Shown piece after piece: positions 32,637-42,116 of a stretch of 64,000 nucleotides of DNA. Origin of the DNA: an uncultured Eubacteriales bacterium (GTDB lineage: Bacteria > Bacillota > Clostridia > Oscillospirales > CAG-382); contig CAKSOW010000010.1 of NCBI GenBank assembly GCA_934479825.1, positions 12,959 to 76,958 of the forward strand, written 5' to 3'. Position 1 is the stretch's first letter, and every line of letters begins with the position of its first letter. The notes under the pieces were generated by a model that saw only the letters and a list, made by a program, of their open reading frames with translations, was not told where the DNA came from and made no database searches. A program made the position numbers and the translations under genes.

Positions 32637-33680
32637 TTGAGCACTTTTTTATACATTCTTTTGGGCCTTCTCATGTTCGGCGTGATTATTTTCATTCACG
32701 AATTAGGACATTTTCTGTGTGCCAAGGCCTTTCATGTCGCCATTGAAGAATTTGCCATCGGTATGGGGCCGAAGCTTCTGTCGCATGTCGGCAAAGACGG
32801 TGTGTGCTATTCGTTAAGAGCCGTTCCCATCGGCGGCTTTGTCAGCATGGTCGGCGAGGACGAAGACAGCGACACGCCGGGGGCGCTCTGCCGCAAGCCG
32901 GTATGGCAGCGCATGATCATCGTTGCGGCAGGCGCTGTTATGAATCTGCTTTTAGGCTTTGTTTTAATGGGTTTTGCGGTCGGGTTTTCCCCCAAGCTTT
33001 ATTCAACGACCGTATCCGGCTTTCTAACGACCACGCAAACCGATGAGGCGCTCGGCATTCGTGTCGGCGACGTCATCACCGGGATCGGTTCAAGAAAAAT
33101 CCATGTCCGAAGCGATTTTGTCTATGAAGTCATGTTCTTGAAGGATTCGCCGACCGACGTAACGGTACGCCGCGACGGAAAAAAGATTGTACTTCACGAT
33201 GTTGTTTTTCCGACTTACACCACAAGCGGCGTCACGTTCGGAAACGCCGCCTTTATCCGGACAACCGAGCTTGGAAAGTCTGCGCCCGAAATTTTACGGC
33301 AGGCATTTTTCCAATCGCTCTCGACTATACGCATGCTCTGGGCATCTATTTTAAACACGGTCAAAGGCGAATACGGCGCTGATTCACTTTCCGGCCCGGT
33401 CGGCGTAATCAGTGAAGTCAAGGAAACCGTATCGGTCGGCTGGGACGCGTTTTTATTCTTTGTCGTCATGCTTACCATGAATGTCGGCATGGTCAATCTC
33501 ATGCCGCTCCCGGCGCTTGACGGCGGCAGACTCTTCTTTATGCTCATTGAGTTAATCCGCGGAAAGCCGATCAATCCCAAATATGAGGGCTATGTCCACG
33601 CGGCGGGTCTTGTACTGCTCATGGGACTTATGGTCTTTATCACCTACAACGACATTGTACGAATCTTCTTTAAAGCATAG
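32637..33680 (+). CDS. rseP: RIP metalloprotease RseP (site-2 protease, M50)
   Basis: This is an intramembrane zinc protease of 347 residues that cleaves anti-sigma factors and remnant signal peptides. The TTG start at 32637 is chosen for its GGGAGGA ribosome site. Zinc motif HELGH lies at the start of the first membrane helix (VIIFIHELGHFLCAKAF). A PDZ domain follows (LGIRVGDVITGIGSRKIHVR). The second active-site motif NLMPLPALDGGRLFF supplies the third ligand. The usual neighbours of rseP in this phylum are dxr upstream and ispG downstream; here ispG is present after one methyltransferase gene but dxr is not immediately upstream. A single PDZ is normal for Gram-positive members. Confidence 0.94.
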   Translation: MSTFLYILLGLLMFGVIIFIHELGHFLCAKAFHVAIEEFAIGMGPKLLSHVGKDGVCYSLRAVPIGGFVSMVGEDEDSDTPGALCRKPVWQRMIIVAAGAVMNLLLGFVLMGFAVGFSPKLYSTTVSGFLTTTQTDEALGIRVGDVITGIGSRKIHVRSDFVYEVMFLKDSPTDVTVRRDGKKIVLHDVVFPTYTTSGVTFGNAAFIRTTELGKSAPEILRQAFFQSLSTIRMLWASILNTVKGEYGADSLSGPVGVISEVKETVSVGWDAFLFFVVMLTMNVGMVNLMPLPALDGGRLFFMLIELIRGKPINPKYEGYVHAAGLVLLMGLMVFITYNDIVRIFFKA

Positions 33681-33690
33681 GTATCCGACT

Positions 33691-34437
33691 ATGAATGAAC
33701 ACGCCTTTGACGGCAAAGGAAAGCTTTATGCAGCCAGCCGTCCGGATTATCCGGAGAAACTGTTTGATTCTCTTTACGAAGCCGGTCTGTTGACGCCCGA
33801 CACCGTCGCGGCCGACATTGGCTCGGGCACGGGATTATTTTCCGTCCATCTTGCCGAAAAAGCTCGTTTGGTCTATGCCGTTGAGCCGAACGAAGAGATG
33901 CGGCGCACAGCGGAGGGCTATTTCGGAAACCGTCCGAATATCCTATCCGTCTGCGGCAGCGCCGAAAACACCGGTTTAACCGAAAAAATCAATCTCATAA
34001 CCGCCGCCGAGGCCTTTCATTGGTTTGACCGGGCAGCTTTTCGGGACGAATGCCGGCGTATACAGGAAAAAGACGGGGCGGTCGTTCTGGTCTGGAACGT
34101 TTTGCGGCCGAAAGAAGAACTGACCGCACGGATAGCCGCTCTGCACCGCAAATATTGTGCGCGTTTCAAGGGCTTTTCCGGCGGTAAGGATTTTGAAAAC
34201 GAGACATTCTCAGATTTCTTTGCCGCCCCTCCGGAAAAAAGGCTGTTCGACAACCGCCTTTTCTATGACAAGCAGACGTTTTTACAGAGAATTCTTTCTT
34301 CTTCCTTTGCCTTAACCGGAAAAGATGAGAATTTCGCCCCCTATATCGCGGAATTTGAGGAACTGTTTGACACCAAAGCCCAAGCCGGGCGGTTAATTAT
34401 GCCGTATCAGACAATCTGCTTTATCGGAAATATATAA
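33691..34437 (+). CDS. Class I SAM-dependent methyltransferase (Methyltransf_11 type)
   Basis: The protein has 248 residues. The N-terminal motif FDGKGKLYAASRPDYPEKLF is typical of small-molecule methyltransferases of the Tam/trans-aconitate type. The SAM loop is ADIGSGTGLFSVHLAEKA, followed by VEPNEEMR and AAEAFHWFD. The ATG at 33691 is 10 bp after the rseP stop. The sequence upstream is poor in purines, so coupling with rseP is likely. It is inserted between rseP and ispG, where no such gene is usually expected. The substrate is unknown; relation to isoprenoid or membrane-protease functions is not shown. Confidence 0.85.
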   Translation: MNEHAFDGKGKLYAASRPDYPEKLFDSLYEAGLLTPDTVAADIGSGTGLFSVHLAEKARLVYAVEPNEEMRRTAEGYFGNRPNILSVCGSAENTGLTEKINLITAAEAFHWFDRAAFRDECRRIQEKDGAVVLVWNVLRPKEELTARIAALHRKYCARFKGFSGGKDFENETFSDFFAAPPEKRLFDNRLFYDKQTFLQRILSSSFALTGKDENFAPYIAEFEELFDTKAQAGRLIMPYQTICFIGNI

Positions 34438-34472
34438 GTTTTTATTCAGAAAAAAAGAAAAGAGGAACTGTT

Positions 34473-35561
34473 TTGAGTCATTCGGAAGTTGAAAACCGCA
34501 GAAAAGCACGCACCGTAAAAATCGGAAATGTCACCGTCGGCGGCACCGCCCCGGTTGCGATCCAATCCATGACGTTTACCAAAACAAGCGACCGTGAAGC
34601 CACGCTCGCCCAGATTCTGGAATTGGAAAAAGCCGGCTGTGAGATCGTGCGCTTTTCCGTGCCGGACGAAGCCTGCGCGGCCAGTATTCCCTATCTCAAA
34701 GAACACACCCATATACCGCTTGTTGCAGACATCCATTTCAATTACCGTCTTGCCCTTTTAGCCGCCGAATACGGAATCGACAAGATCCGCATCAATCCCG
34801 GCAATATCGGCGATAAAGAACGCGTGCGGCAAGTAGTCGCAGCCTGCAAAAAGCGAAACATTCCTATTCGCATCGGCGTCAATGGCGGTTCGCTCGAAAA
34901 GCATATTCTCGCCAAATACGGTTCTCCGACACCCGAAGCGCTCTGCGAAAGCGCTCTTTACCATGTCGGGCTTTTGGAAGAATTCGATTTTCATGATATC
35001 GTCGTTTCCATAAAATCCAGCGACGTGCGCACCACAATTGCCGCAAACCGGCTGTTTGCCGCACGCACCGATTATCCCATGCACTTAGGCGTTACCGAAG
35101 CCGGAACCGAGCGTATGGGACTTATCAAATCCAGCATTGGTCTCGGCTCGCTGCTTGCCGACGGAATCGGCGACACCATACGCGTTTCCCTCTCGGACGA
35201 CGTGACCAAGGAAGTGGCGGCGGCCAAGGACATCTTGTTTGCCTTGGGCTTGCGAAACGGTGTGCGGATCGTGTCCTGCCCCACCTGCTCACGCTGTAAC
35301 ATCGGCGTGTTCGACGCGGCCAAACGTCTGGAAGATGCCTTGAAAGACAAGCCGTGGAACATGACGGTCGCAGTCATGGGCTGCGCGGTCAACGGACCCG
35401 GAGAAGCACGTGAAGCCGACATCGGCGTAGCCGGCGGAAACGGAAACGCCTTGCTTTTCAAAAAAGGCGAGATCGTGCGCCCGATCGATGCGGACAAAAT
35501 TTACGAAACTTTACTCGAAGAAGCCGAAAAACTGCACAACGAACAGCAATCCGCGAAATAA
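34473..35561 (+). CDS. ispG: 4-hydroxy-3-methylbut-2-en-1-yl diphosphate synthase (IspG)
   Basis: This is an iron-sulfur enzyme of the MEP isoprenoid pathway, 362 residues. The start is TTG at 34473, backed by AGAGGAAC. TIM-barrel motifs are VAIQSMTFTKTSD, PLVADIHFNYRLAL and RINPGNIGDK. The [4Fe-4S] cluster ligands are in CPTCSRCNIGVF and MGCAVNGPGEA. The protein is the short bacterial form. Order rseP, ispG, polC is common in Clostridia. polC starts 39 bp downstream. Confidence 0.95.
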   Translation: MSHSEVENRRKARTVKIGNVTVGGTAPVAIQSMTFTKTSDREATLAQILELEKAGCEIVRFSVPDEACAASIPYLKEHTHIPLVADIHFNYRLALLAAEYGIDKIRINPGNIGDKERVRQVVAACKKRNIPIRIGVNGGSLEKHILAKYGSPTPEALCESALYHVGLLEEFDFHDIVVSIKSSDVRTTIAANRLFAARTDYPMHLGVTEAGTERMGLIKSSIGLGSLLADGIGDTIRVSLSDDVTKEVAAAKDILFALGLRNGVRIVSCPTCSRCNIGVFDAAKRLEDALKDKPWNMTVAVMGCAVNGPGEAREADIGVAGGNGNALLFKKGEIVRPIDADKIYETLLEEAEKLHNEQQSAK

Positions 35562-35600
35562 CATGGCAGACACATCACGCAAAGGAGCCGTATCGACAAA

Positions 35601-38600
35601 ATGGCAATGACCTTTTACGAAAAATTCAAGAAATACGCTCCGACCGACGCCGAGCGCAAAATACTCGACCATATTACCGCCTTTACCCCCAAGGTAGACG
35701 TGGAACACCGCCTCATCAGCGTTTATGCAGATTTTGACGCTTACATACCGCCCTATCAATTTGAAAGCATCGAGCAGTCCATCAAAGAGGCCTATGACTT
35801 AAACTACATGAGCTTGCATCCGACCTATGTCGGAACGGAATTTGAATTAAAGCACATGGACGCGGTCTTTTATGAGCTTGCCAAACTGACCGCCCGCGGA
35901 CTCGGCTTTTTCAACGGCGCGGAAACCGCGCTGGAAGGCGCAGACATCACAGTCGGCGAGGACGACACCTTACATATCTCGCTCAAAAACGGCGGAAAAG
36001 AACTGCTTTTATACACCGAATGCGACAAGCTGATTGCCGATGTTGTGGCGCGCATGTTCGGAAAGCGGTTGAAGATCGATTTCTGCGGCGTAACCAAGTT
36101 AAATTACGAGGACTTCATTCCCCCGCCCATGCCGTATATTGCGCCGCGTTCCCAAGAAGAAATCGACGCGGAAAATTTGGAAAAAGCCGCCGCTCTCTCC
36201 AATTCGGTCGCGACTGGAGAAGTAAAGCCCGAAATCGATTCGACTCACGCCCAAATCACGGTTGGCGAGATGTGTTTTGACATTTCGGACATCAAGGACA
36301 TTCACGGACGCATCAAAAGTCTTGACGTAACGCCGCTCCGTGCGCTTACGCTTGACAGCGAGAACTTTACGGTCTGCGGCGTGGTCTTTTCGTTCCAGAA
36401 AAAACTGACGCGCAAAGAGGATCGCTACATCGTTTCATTTTACGTGACTGACAACGATTCGTCTGCCGTGGTCAAATGGATCTACGACGCCGAACGCGAC
36501 GAGGACTATTCCTGTATCAAAGATGGCGCGGCTGTCATGATCCGCGGCAGCATGCAAATGGACAAGTTTGAGAACATCCCGGTCATCCGTCCGAATGCCA
36601 TCGCGCTGATCAAGCGCAAGAAAAAGACCGACACTGCCGAGAAAAAACGCGTCGAACTGCACTTACACACCACGCTTTCCACCATGGATTCCACTTTCTC
36701 CCCCGAAGCGGTCGTTGAAACGGTCTCCCGGTTCGGACATACGGCCGTCGCCGTCACCGACCACGGAAATTTACAGGCTTACCCCGAAATTATGACCGAG
36801 GCGGAGCGCGTCGGTGCAGATTTCAAGATTATTTACGGAATCGAATCGTATTTTGTAGACGATACCGCCACTGCCGTTTTCGGTTCGGGTGCGGCGGAAA
36901 TCGACAAGGACACGTTCTGTGTGTTCGATATCGAGACGACCGGTCTTTCGGTCAAGGACTGCGCCATTACCGAAATCGGTGCGGTCTTATACCGCGGCGG
37001 CGAGATACTCGATACCTTTGAAAGCTTTGTCAATCCGCACATGCCCATCAGCGCCAAGATTTCGGAGTTGACCGGCATCACCGACGAAATGGTTGCCGAC
37101 GCGCCGGACATCAGCGAGGTTCTGCCGAAATTTCTGGAATTTGCCGGAGAATCGGTCTTTGTGGCGCATAACGCCTCTTTTGATATCGGCTTTATCCGGC
37201 ACGCCGCCGAAACCTGCGGCCTTGCCTTTCAGCCGACCTTTATCGACACGGTAGCCCTCTCACGCTATTGCAACGATGATCTGAAAAAGCACACGCTTGA
37301 CGCCGTAGCCGACTATTTCGGACTCGGCGATTTCAATCATCACCGTGCGTTTGAGGACGCGCACATGCTGGCACTCATCTTCGCCAAGCTCTGCGAAAAG
37401 CTGATCGGCGAGGGAATTCACGATCTGGCAGGCTTAGTCAATTCCATGAGCGGCCGCTGCGACCCGAAAAAATTGAAAAGCTACCACCAGATCATCTTAG
37501 TCAAGAACAAAACAGGATTAAAAAACCTATACAAACTCGTTTCTTATTCGTATCTCAATTATTTCCACCGCGTACCGCGCATTCCCAAAACCGTTCTTAA
37601 TGCGCACCGCGAGGGGCTTATCATCGGTTCCGCCTGCGAAGCCGGAGAACTGTATCAGGCTGTGCTTACGGGAAAACCGTGGAATGAGCTTTGCGAAATG
37701 GCAAAATTCTACGACTATCTCGAAATCCAGCCGCTCGGCAACAACCGGTTTATGATCGATACCGGCGTTGTAGCCGGAAATGAACGGCTCATTGAAATCA
37801 ACAAAACCATCATCAAACTCGGCGATGAACTTGGTATTCCGGTCGTTGCAACCGGCGACGTGCATTTCAACGAAAAATGCGACGGCATTTACCGGAAGAT
37901 TCTTCTTGCCGGTCAGAAATTCAAGGACGCTGACCGCGACATTCCGCTCTATATGCGCACGACGGAAGAAATGCTTGCCGAATTCGATTATCTTGATCCG
38001 GAAAAAGCCTATGAAGTTGTTGTGACCAACACCAACCTCATCGCCGACCAGATCGAAAAGATCCGTCCGATTCCGCCCGGCTCTTTCCCTCCGCACATGG
38101 ACGGTGCAGAAGAAGAGCTGACAAACAGCTGTTATAAGCTTGCCAAAGAGCTGTACGGAGACCCGTTGCCGGAAATCGTGGAAAACCGTCTGGAACGCGA
38201 ATTGAAGCCGATCATCGAACACGGCTTTGCCGTTTTATACGTCATCGCGCGCCGCCTGATCAAGTACAGTGAAAAAAACGGCTACCTTGTCGGTTCGCGC
38301 GGTTCGGTCGGTTCGTCGTTTGTCGCGACTATGGCCGGTATCACCGAAGTCAATCCCCTGGTGCCCCACTATCGCTGCCCCAAATGCAAACACAGTGAAT
38401 TCATCACCGACGGTTCGGTCGGCTCAGGGTTTGACCTGCCGCCGAAAAACTGTCCGGAATGCGGCGAAACCATGATTGGCGACGGGCACGATATTCCGTT
38501 TGAGACGTTCTTGGGCTTCAAGGGCGACAAATCGCCGGATATCGACCTTAACTTTTCAGGCGACGTGCAAGGTAAGGTGCATAAATACACCGAAGTGCTT

Positions 38601-39968
38601 TTCGGTGCGGAAAACGTGTTCCGGGCCGGAACTCTGGGAACTCTTGCTGATAAAAACGCCTACGGCTATGTCAAACGTTATTTGGAAGAACGGAATCTTT
38701 CCGTCAATAAAGCCGAAGAACAGCGGCTTGCCAACGGCTGTACCGGCGTCAAAAAGAGCACCGGTCAGCATCCGGGCGGCATCGTGGTTATCCCCAAGGA
38801 ATACGACGTCTACGATTTCACGCCGGTTCAACACCCGGCCGACGACCCCAAAAGCGACATTGTCACCACGCACTTTGCTTTCAAATTCTTACACGATACG
38901 ATTTTGAAGCTTGACTTACTCGGCCATGATGTGCCGACCAAATATAAAATGATGGAAAAGTTTTCGGGCCTAAGCGTACTCGACCTGCCCATGAACGACC
39001 CCGATGTCATGGAGCTTTTCATTTCCACCAAATCCATCGGCGTCGAACCGGAGGACATCGACAGTGAAGTCGCTACTTTCGGACTTCCCGAATTCGGTAC
39101 CAAATTCGTGCGTCAGATGATCGTGGAATCCAAGCCCAAGAACTTTACCGACCTTTTGCAGATTTCGGGGCTTTCACACGGCACGGACGTGTGGCTGGGC
39201 AACGCCCAAGAGTTGATCCATAACGGAATCTGCACCATTTCCGAGGTTATCGGTACACGTGACTCGATCATGACCTATTTGATTCACAAGGGACTTGACC
39301 CGTCTCTTTCGTTCAACATCATGGAAATCACGCGCAAAGGCAAGGCAAAATCCAAACTCACCCCTGAAATGGTAGAGGAGATGAAGCGTCACAACGTGCC
39401 GGACTGGTACATCGACAGCTGTTTCAAAATCAAATACATGTTTCCGAAGGCACATGCCGTTGCCTACGATATGTCGGCATTGCGCTTAGGCTGGTTCAAG
39501 GTTCATATGCCGCAGGTGTTCTACGCCGCCTTTTTATCGGTTGCCCCCGGCGGTTTTGACGCGGATATCGTCACAAAAGGCAAGGAGAACATCAAAAAGA
39601 CCTTGCGTGAAATCGAAGCCAAAGGCAAAGACGCGTCTCAAAAAGAAACCGACATGATCGCTACCTTACAGCTTTGCAACGAGGCTTGCGCACGCGGTTT
39701 TGAATTTCTCCGCCCCGATATCAAAAAATCGCACAGTTTCCATTTTCTGCCGGAGGGTGAAAAAGGCATCCGCTGCCCGTTTTCCTCTATGGGCGGATTA
39801 GGAGAAGCCGCCGCAGAAAGCTTATACAATGCCTGCCAGGGCGCAGAGATCCTATCGGTGGAGGATTTGCGCACACGCGCCCAGGTCTCCAAGGCCGTTA
39901 TCGAAATTCTTCGCAAAAACGGCGTTTTGGATGAATTAAGCGAAACCAACCAGCTAACCATGTTTTAG
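35601..39968 (+). CDS. polC: DNA polymerase III PolC-type alpha subunit
   Basis: PolC is the Gram-positive replicative polymerase with built-in proofreading, 1455 residues. Domain order read from the translation: N-terminal domain, OB-fold (about 220-330, VCGVVFSFQKKL), PHP domain start (ELHLHTTLSTMDS, near 352) interrupted by the DnaQ-type exonuclease (FDIETTGLS near 445 and the HHRAFEDAH motif near 590), the PHP remainder, a zinc module (CPKCKHSEF and CPECGETM), and the polymerase core with PDIDLNFSGD supplying catalytic Asp residues, GQHPGGIVVIP and the helix-hairpin-helix region near the end (LRKNGVLDELSETNQLTMF). It is preceded by AAAGGAG. The CARF-nuclease gene begins 25 bp downstream, so it is probably in the same transcript. 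Confidence 0.97.
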   Translation: MAMTFYEKFKKYAPTDAERKILDHITAFTPKVDVEHRLISVYADFDAYIPPYQFESIEQSIKEAYDLNYMSLHPTYVGTEFELKHMDAVFYELAKLTARGLGFFNGAETALEGADITVGEDDTLHISLKNGGKELLLYTECDKLIADVVARMFGKRLKIDFCGVTKLNYEDFIPPPMPYIAPRSQEEIDAENLEKAAALSNSVATGEVKPEIDSTHAQITVGEMCFDISDIKDIHGRIKSLDVTPLRALTLDSENFTVCGVVFSFQKKLTRKEDRYIVSFYVTDNDSSAVVKWIYDAERDEDYSCIKDGAAVMIRGSMQMDKFENIPVIRPNAIALIKRKKKTDTAEKKRVELHLHTTLSTMDSTFSPEAVVETVSRFGHTAVAVTDHGNLQAYPEIMTEAERVGADFKIIYGIESYFVDDTATAVFGSGAAEIDKDTFCVFDIETTGLSVKDCAITEIGAVLYRGGEILDTFESFVNPHMPISAKISELTGITDEMVADAPDISEVLPKFLEFAGESVFVAHNASFDIGFIRHAAETCGLAFQPTFIDTVALSRYCNDDLKKHTLDAVADYFGLGDFNHHRAFEDAHMLALIFAKLCEKLIGEGIHDLAGLVNSMSGRCDPKKLKSYHQIILVKNKTGLKNLYKLVSYSYLNYFHRVPRIPKTVLNAHREGLIIGSACEAGELYQAVLTGKPWNELCEMAKFYDYLEIQPLGNNRFMIDTGVVAGNERLIEINKTIIKLGDELGIPVVATGDVHFNEKCDGIYRKILLAGQKFKDADRDIPLYMRTTEEMLAEFDYLDPEKAYEVVVTNTNLIADQIEKIRPIPPGSFPPHMDGAEEELTNSCYKLAKELYGDPLPEIVENRLERELKPIIEHGFAVLYVIARRLIKYSEKNGYLVGSRGSVGSSFVATMAGITEVNPLVPHYRCPKCKHSEFITDGSVGSGFDLPPKNCPECGETMIGDGHDIPFETFLGFKGDKSPDIDLNFSGDVQGKVHKYTEVLFGAENVFRAGTLGTLADKNAYGYVKRYLEERNLSVNKAEEQRLANGCTGVKKSTGQHPGGIVVIPKEYDVYDFTPVQHPADDPKSDIVTTHFAFKFLHDTILKLDLLGHDVPTKYKMMEKFSGLSVLDLPMNDPDVMELFISTKSIGVEPEDIDSEVATFGLPEFGTKFVRQMIVESKPKNFTDLLQISGLSHGTDVWLGNAQELIHNGICTISEVIGTRDSIMTYLIHKGLDPSLSFNIMEITRKGKAKSKLTPEMVEEMKRHNVPDWYIDSCFKIKYMFPKAHAVAYDMSALRLGWFKVHMPQVFYAAFLSVAPGGFDADIVTKGKENIKKTLREIEAKGKDASQKETDMIATLQLCNEACARGFEFLRPDIKKSHSFHFLPEGEKGIRCPFSSMGGLGEAAAESLYNACQGAEILSVEDLRTRAQVSKAVIEILRKNGVLDELSETNQLTMF

Positions 39969-39993
39969 ACCCTGCCGCCAAGGAGGTATCCGC

Positions 39994-41265
39994 ATGACCG
40001 TTGTCGAGCTTTTTGACCGTTCGCCGTTACAAAATCTGTCAGGTGCGCTGACGTTTGCCGCCGACCGCATTGTATTTATCGGCGCCAACCGCAGACATAT
40101 GGAGGAACATTTAGCCGTTTACCGGAACGTGTTAGCGCGTTTCCGCGCGGAAGCCCGCATTGAAATCGTTCCGGTGCACAAATACGATATGGCATCTGTT
40201 GCGGAGCTCCTCTGCCGCATTGCGGCCTCCGACAAAGACGTCATTTTCGACGTGTCCGGCGGTGACGACTATATTTTAGCTGCGGCAGGAGTAGCTTATG
40301 AAAAATGCCGTGCAAACGGTCTAAACGTGGAACTTTCGCATTTCAGCGTTCGTTCCGAGCGGTTGGCGAGCTTTGAAAAACCTCTGTATCCGGCGCTTAC
40401 CCGGCGTACGGAATTGACCTGCGATGAAGTCATCGCTCTTCACGGCGGCGCGATTGTCTACGCCGAACAAAAGAAAAACGGCACTTTCCGCTGGGATTTC
40501 TCCCAAAACGACTTTGGCGCGGATGTCTTAAAACTCTGGGATCTGTGCCGCGCCGACTGCCAGGACTGGAATCGCAAAGGCGCAATGATGGGAGAATGGG
40601 AGGGACTATGCGACGCCCGGATACGCGACCCGAAAGCTGTACCGGACGAAGTGGTCGTTTCCTATGACCGCTTGCGCGAAAGCGGCAAAACGAAGCTTGC
40701 CGCACTTTTGCTGCCGCATCTGAAAGCACTTGCCGCGCCCGGATTGATAAAAGACCTGCGAAAGGACGAAAAAACGCTTTCTTTCCGCTACAAAAGCATG
40801 CAGATACGCGCCTGTTTGCTCAAAGCCGGAACGGTATTGGAGCTTGTTACCTACCTTGCCGCCAAAAATGCAAAGACCAAGAGCGGACGCTTGATATACA
40901 ACGACGCGCGCACCGGTGTGGTTCTCGACTGGGACGGAAAAATTCACGCATCGACCCCCTCTTTCCCGGACACGGAAAACGAGATCGACGTTCTTTTGGT
41001 ACGCGGCATGATACCGATATTCTTATCCTGCAAAAACGGTTCGACAGATGAAAACGAACTCTACAAACTTGCGGCCGTAGCCGAGCATTTCGGAACGAAA
41101 TTTGCCCGAAAAGCTCTCATTGCGACGGATTTGCAGAAAAACTTTTCATCGCTGGCCCGTTTTACCGACCGGGCGCGGGAAATGGATATCACTATTATCG
41201 ACGGAGTCCACAAGATGACCGAAAGCGAGTTTTGCCGCCGGATCGGTTCGCTGACAGCCGGATAA
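39994..41265 (+). CDS. Card1-like CARF domain and PD-(D/E)XK nuclease (DUF1887), stand-alone
   Basis: The protein has 423 residues. Residues 1-140 form a Rossmann-like CARF domain with the ligand-loop motif DVSGGDDYILAAAG (86-99), the position where CARF proteins bind cyclic oligoadenylate. A helical/winged middle follows. The C-terminal part (about 270-423) is a DUF1887 PD-(D/E)XK nuclease: Glu283 in VLELVTYL, Glu330 and Asp332 in ENEIDVLL, and Lys347 in FLSCKNG. At the usual E-x-K position the acidic residue is Ser345 (S-C-K). Card1/Can2 enzymes are activated by cyclic tetra-adenylate in type III CRISPR defence, but no cas gene or array is in the window. AAGGAGGT precedes the ATG; polC ends 25 bp upstream and an rluA-like gene follows after 41 bp. 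Confidence 0.82.
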   Translation: MTVVELFDRSPLQNLSGALTFAADRIVFIGANRRHMEEHLAVYRNVLARFRAEARIEIVPVHKYDMASVAELLCRIAASDKDVIFDVSGGDDYILAAAGVAYEKCRANGLNVELSHFSVRSERLASFEKPLYPALTRRTELTCDEVIALHGGAIVYAEQKKNGTFRWDFSQNDFGADVLKLWDLCRADCQDWNRKGAMMGEWEGLCDARIRDPKAVPDEVVVSYDRLRESGKTKLAALLLPHLKALAAPGLIKDLRKDEKTLSFRYKSMQIRACLLKAGTVLELVTYLAAKNAKTKSGRLIYNDARTGVVLDWDGKIHASTPSFPDTENEIDVLLVRGMIPIFLSCKNGSTDENELYKLAAVAEHFGTKFARKALIATDLQKNFSSLARFTDRAREMDITIIDGVHKMTESEFCRRIGSLTAG

Positions 41266-41306
41266 ACCAACTGACAGAACCCAAAACAGAATGCAGAGAA
41301 CAGAAA

Positions 41307-42011
41307 ATGGAAAATTTTAACGGAATCGCGATTCTTGAAAACAATAAAAACTACGTCATAACCGTAAAACCGCGCGGTTATCTGTCTCAAAGCACCTCTG
41401 AGGCAACCGGGAACACACCGGATATGGTAACGGCTCTTGCGGAATGCCTGCATTCGGAAATTTTTCCGGTACACCGGCTTGACCGCGAAACTGCCGGCGT
41501 TATGGTCTATGCCAAAAACAAGCGCGCGGCGGCCGCTTTTTCGCTTCTTGTTTCGCAAAATGCCCTTGAAAAGCGTTATCTTGCCGTCGTCACAGGAACG
41601 CCGGAGCCGCCAAGCGGCGAAATGCGTGATCTTTTATATCACGATGCGCGCAAGAACAAGAGTTATGTAGTATCGCGAAAGCGCGCCGGCGTGAAAGAAG
41701 CGATTCTCGATTATGAAACGCAAGGCACGGTCATTTATGCAGGCGATGGCACAGGTACGTCTGTTTCGTTGGTACGCATACGATTGCGCACCGGCCGGAC
41801 GCACCAGATACGGGTACAATTTGCTTCGCGCCGGATGCCGCTTTTGGGTGACACACGCTACGGTTGCCCCGTAAAAGCGCCGGAGTTATGCCTGTTTGCC
41901 AAAAGCATAGCGTTTCATGACCCTTTTTCGGGGGAAAAAAGATGCTTTTCGGCCGAACCGGAGGGAATATTGGGAAAACTATGCGGCCAAATTTCCAAGG
42001 AAAGCCAATAA
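41307..42011 (+). CDS. RluA-family RNA pseudouridine synthase, catalytic domain only
   Basis: The protein has 234 residues; the ATG at 41307 follows GAGAACAGA. It isomerises uridine to pseudouridine in rRNA or tRNA. The catalytic motif is VHRLDRETAGVMVYAK with Asp59, followed by EKRYLAVVTG and GRTHQIRVQFA, all standard for RluA. The N-terminal S4 RNA-binding domain of RluC/RluD is absent, as in RluA and TruC types. It follows the CARF-nuclease gene by 41 bp and precedes serS, which has its own promoter. The target site cannot be told from sequence. Confidence 0.92.
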   Translation: MENFNGIAILENNKNYVITVKPRGYLSQSTSEATGNTPDMVTALAECLHSEIFPVHRLDRETAGVMVYAKNKRAAAAFSLLVSQNALEKRYLAVVTGTPEPPSGEMRDLLYHDARKNKSYVVSRKRAGVKEAILDYETQGTVIYAGDGTGTSVSLVRIRLRTGRTHQIRVQFASRRMPLLGDTRYGCPVKAPELCLFAKSIAFHDPFSGEKRCFSAEPEGILGKLCGQISKESQ

Positions 42012-42046
42012 GCCCGACAAAATTCACCAAATTTCTCGCATACCTC

Positions 42047-42075
42047 TTGTATTTTCCGGAAAACCGTGGTAAAAT
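42047..42075 (+). promoter_or_regulatory. Sigma-A promoter of serS
   Basis: There is a -35 TTGTAT (42047-42052) and a -10 TAAAAT (42070-42075) with a 17-bp spacer. The leader of about 35 nt is too short for a T-box. Confidence 0.75.
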
Positions 42076-42116
42076 AAAGAGTAATATAGATTTCGATTTC
42101 TGAAAGGAACACAACC

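Noticed and set aside
39994..41265. A CRISPR-Cas locus around the CARF-nuclease gene
   Set aside because: No regularly spaced direct repeats and no cas-like proteins were found on either side; neighbours are polC and an rluA-like gene.
42012..42116. A T-box leader upstream of serS
   Set aside because: The promoter leaves only about 35 nt of leader, too short for a T-box.
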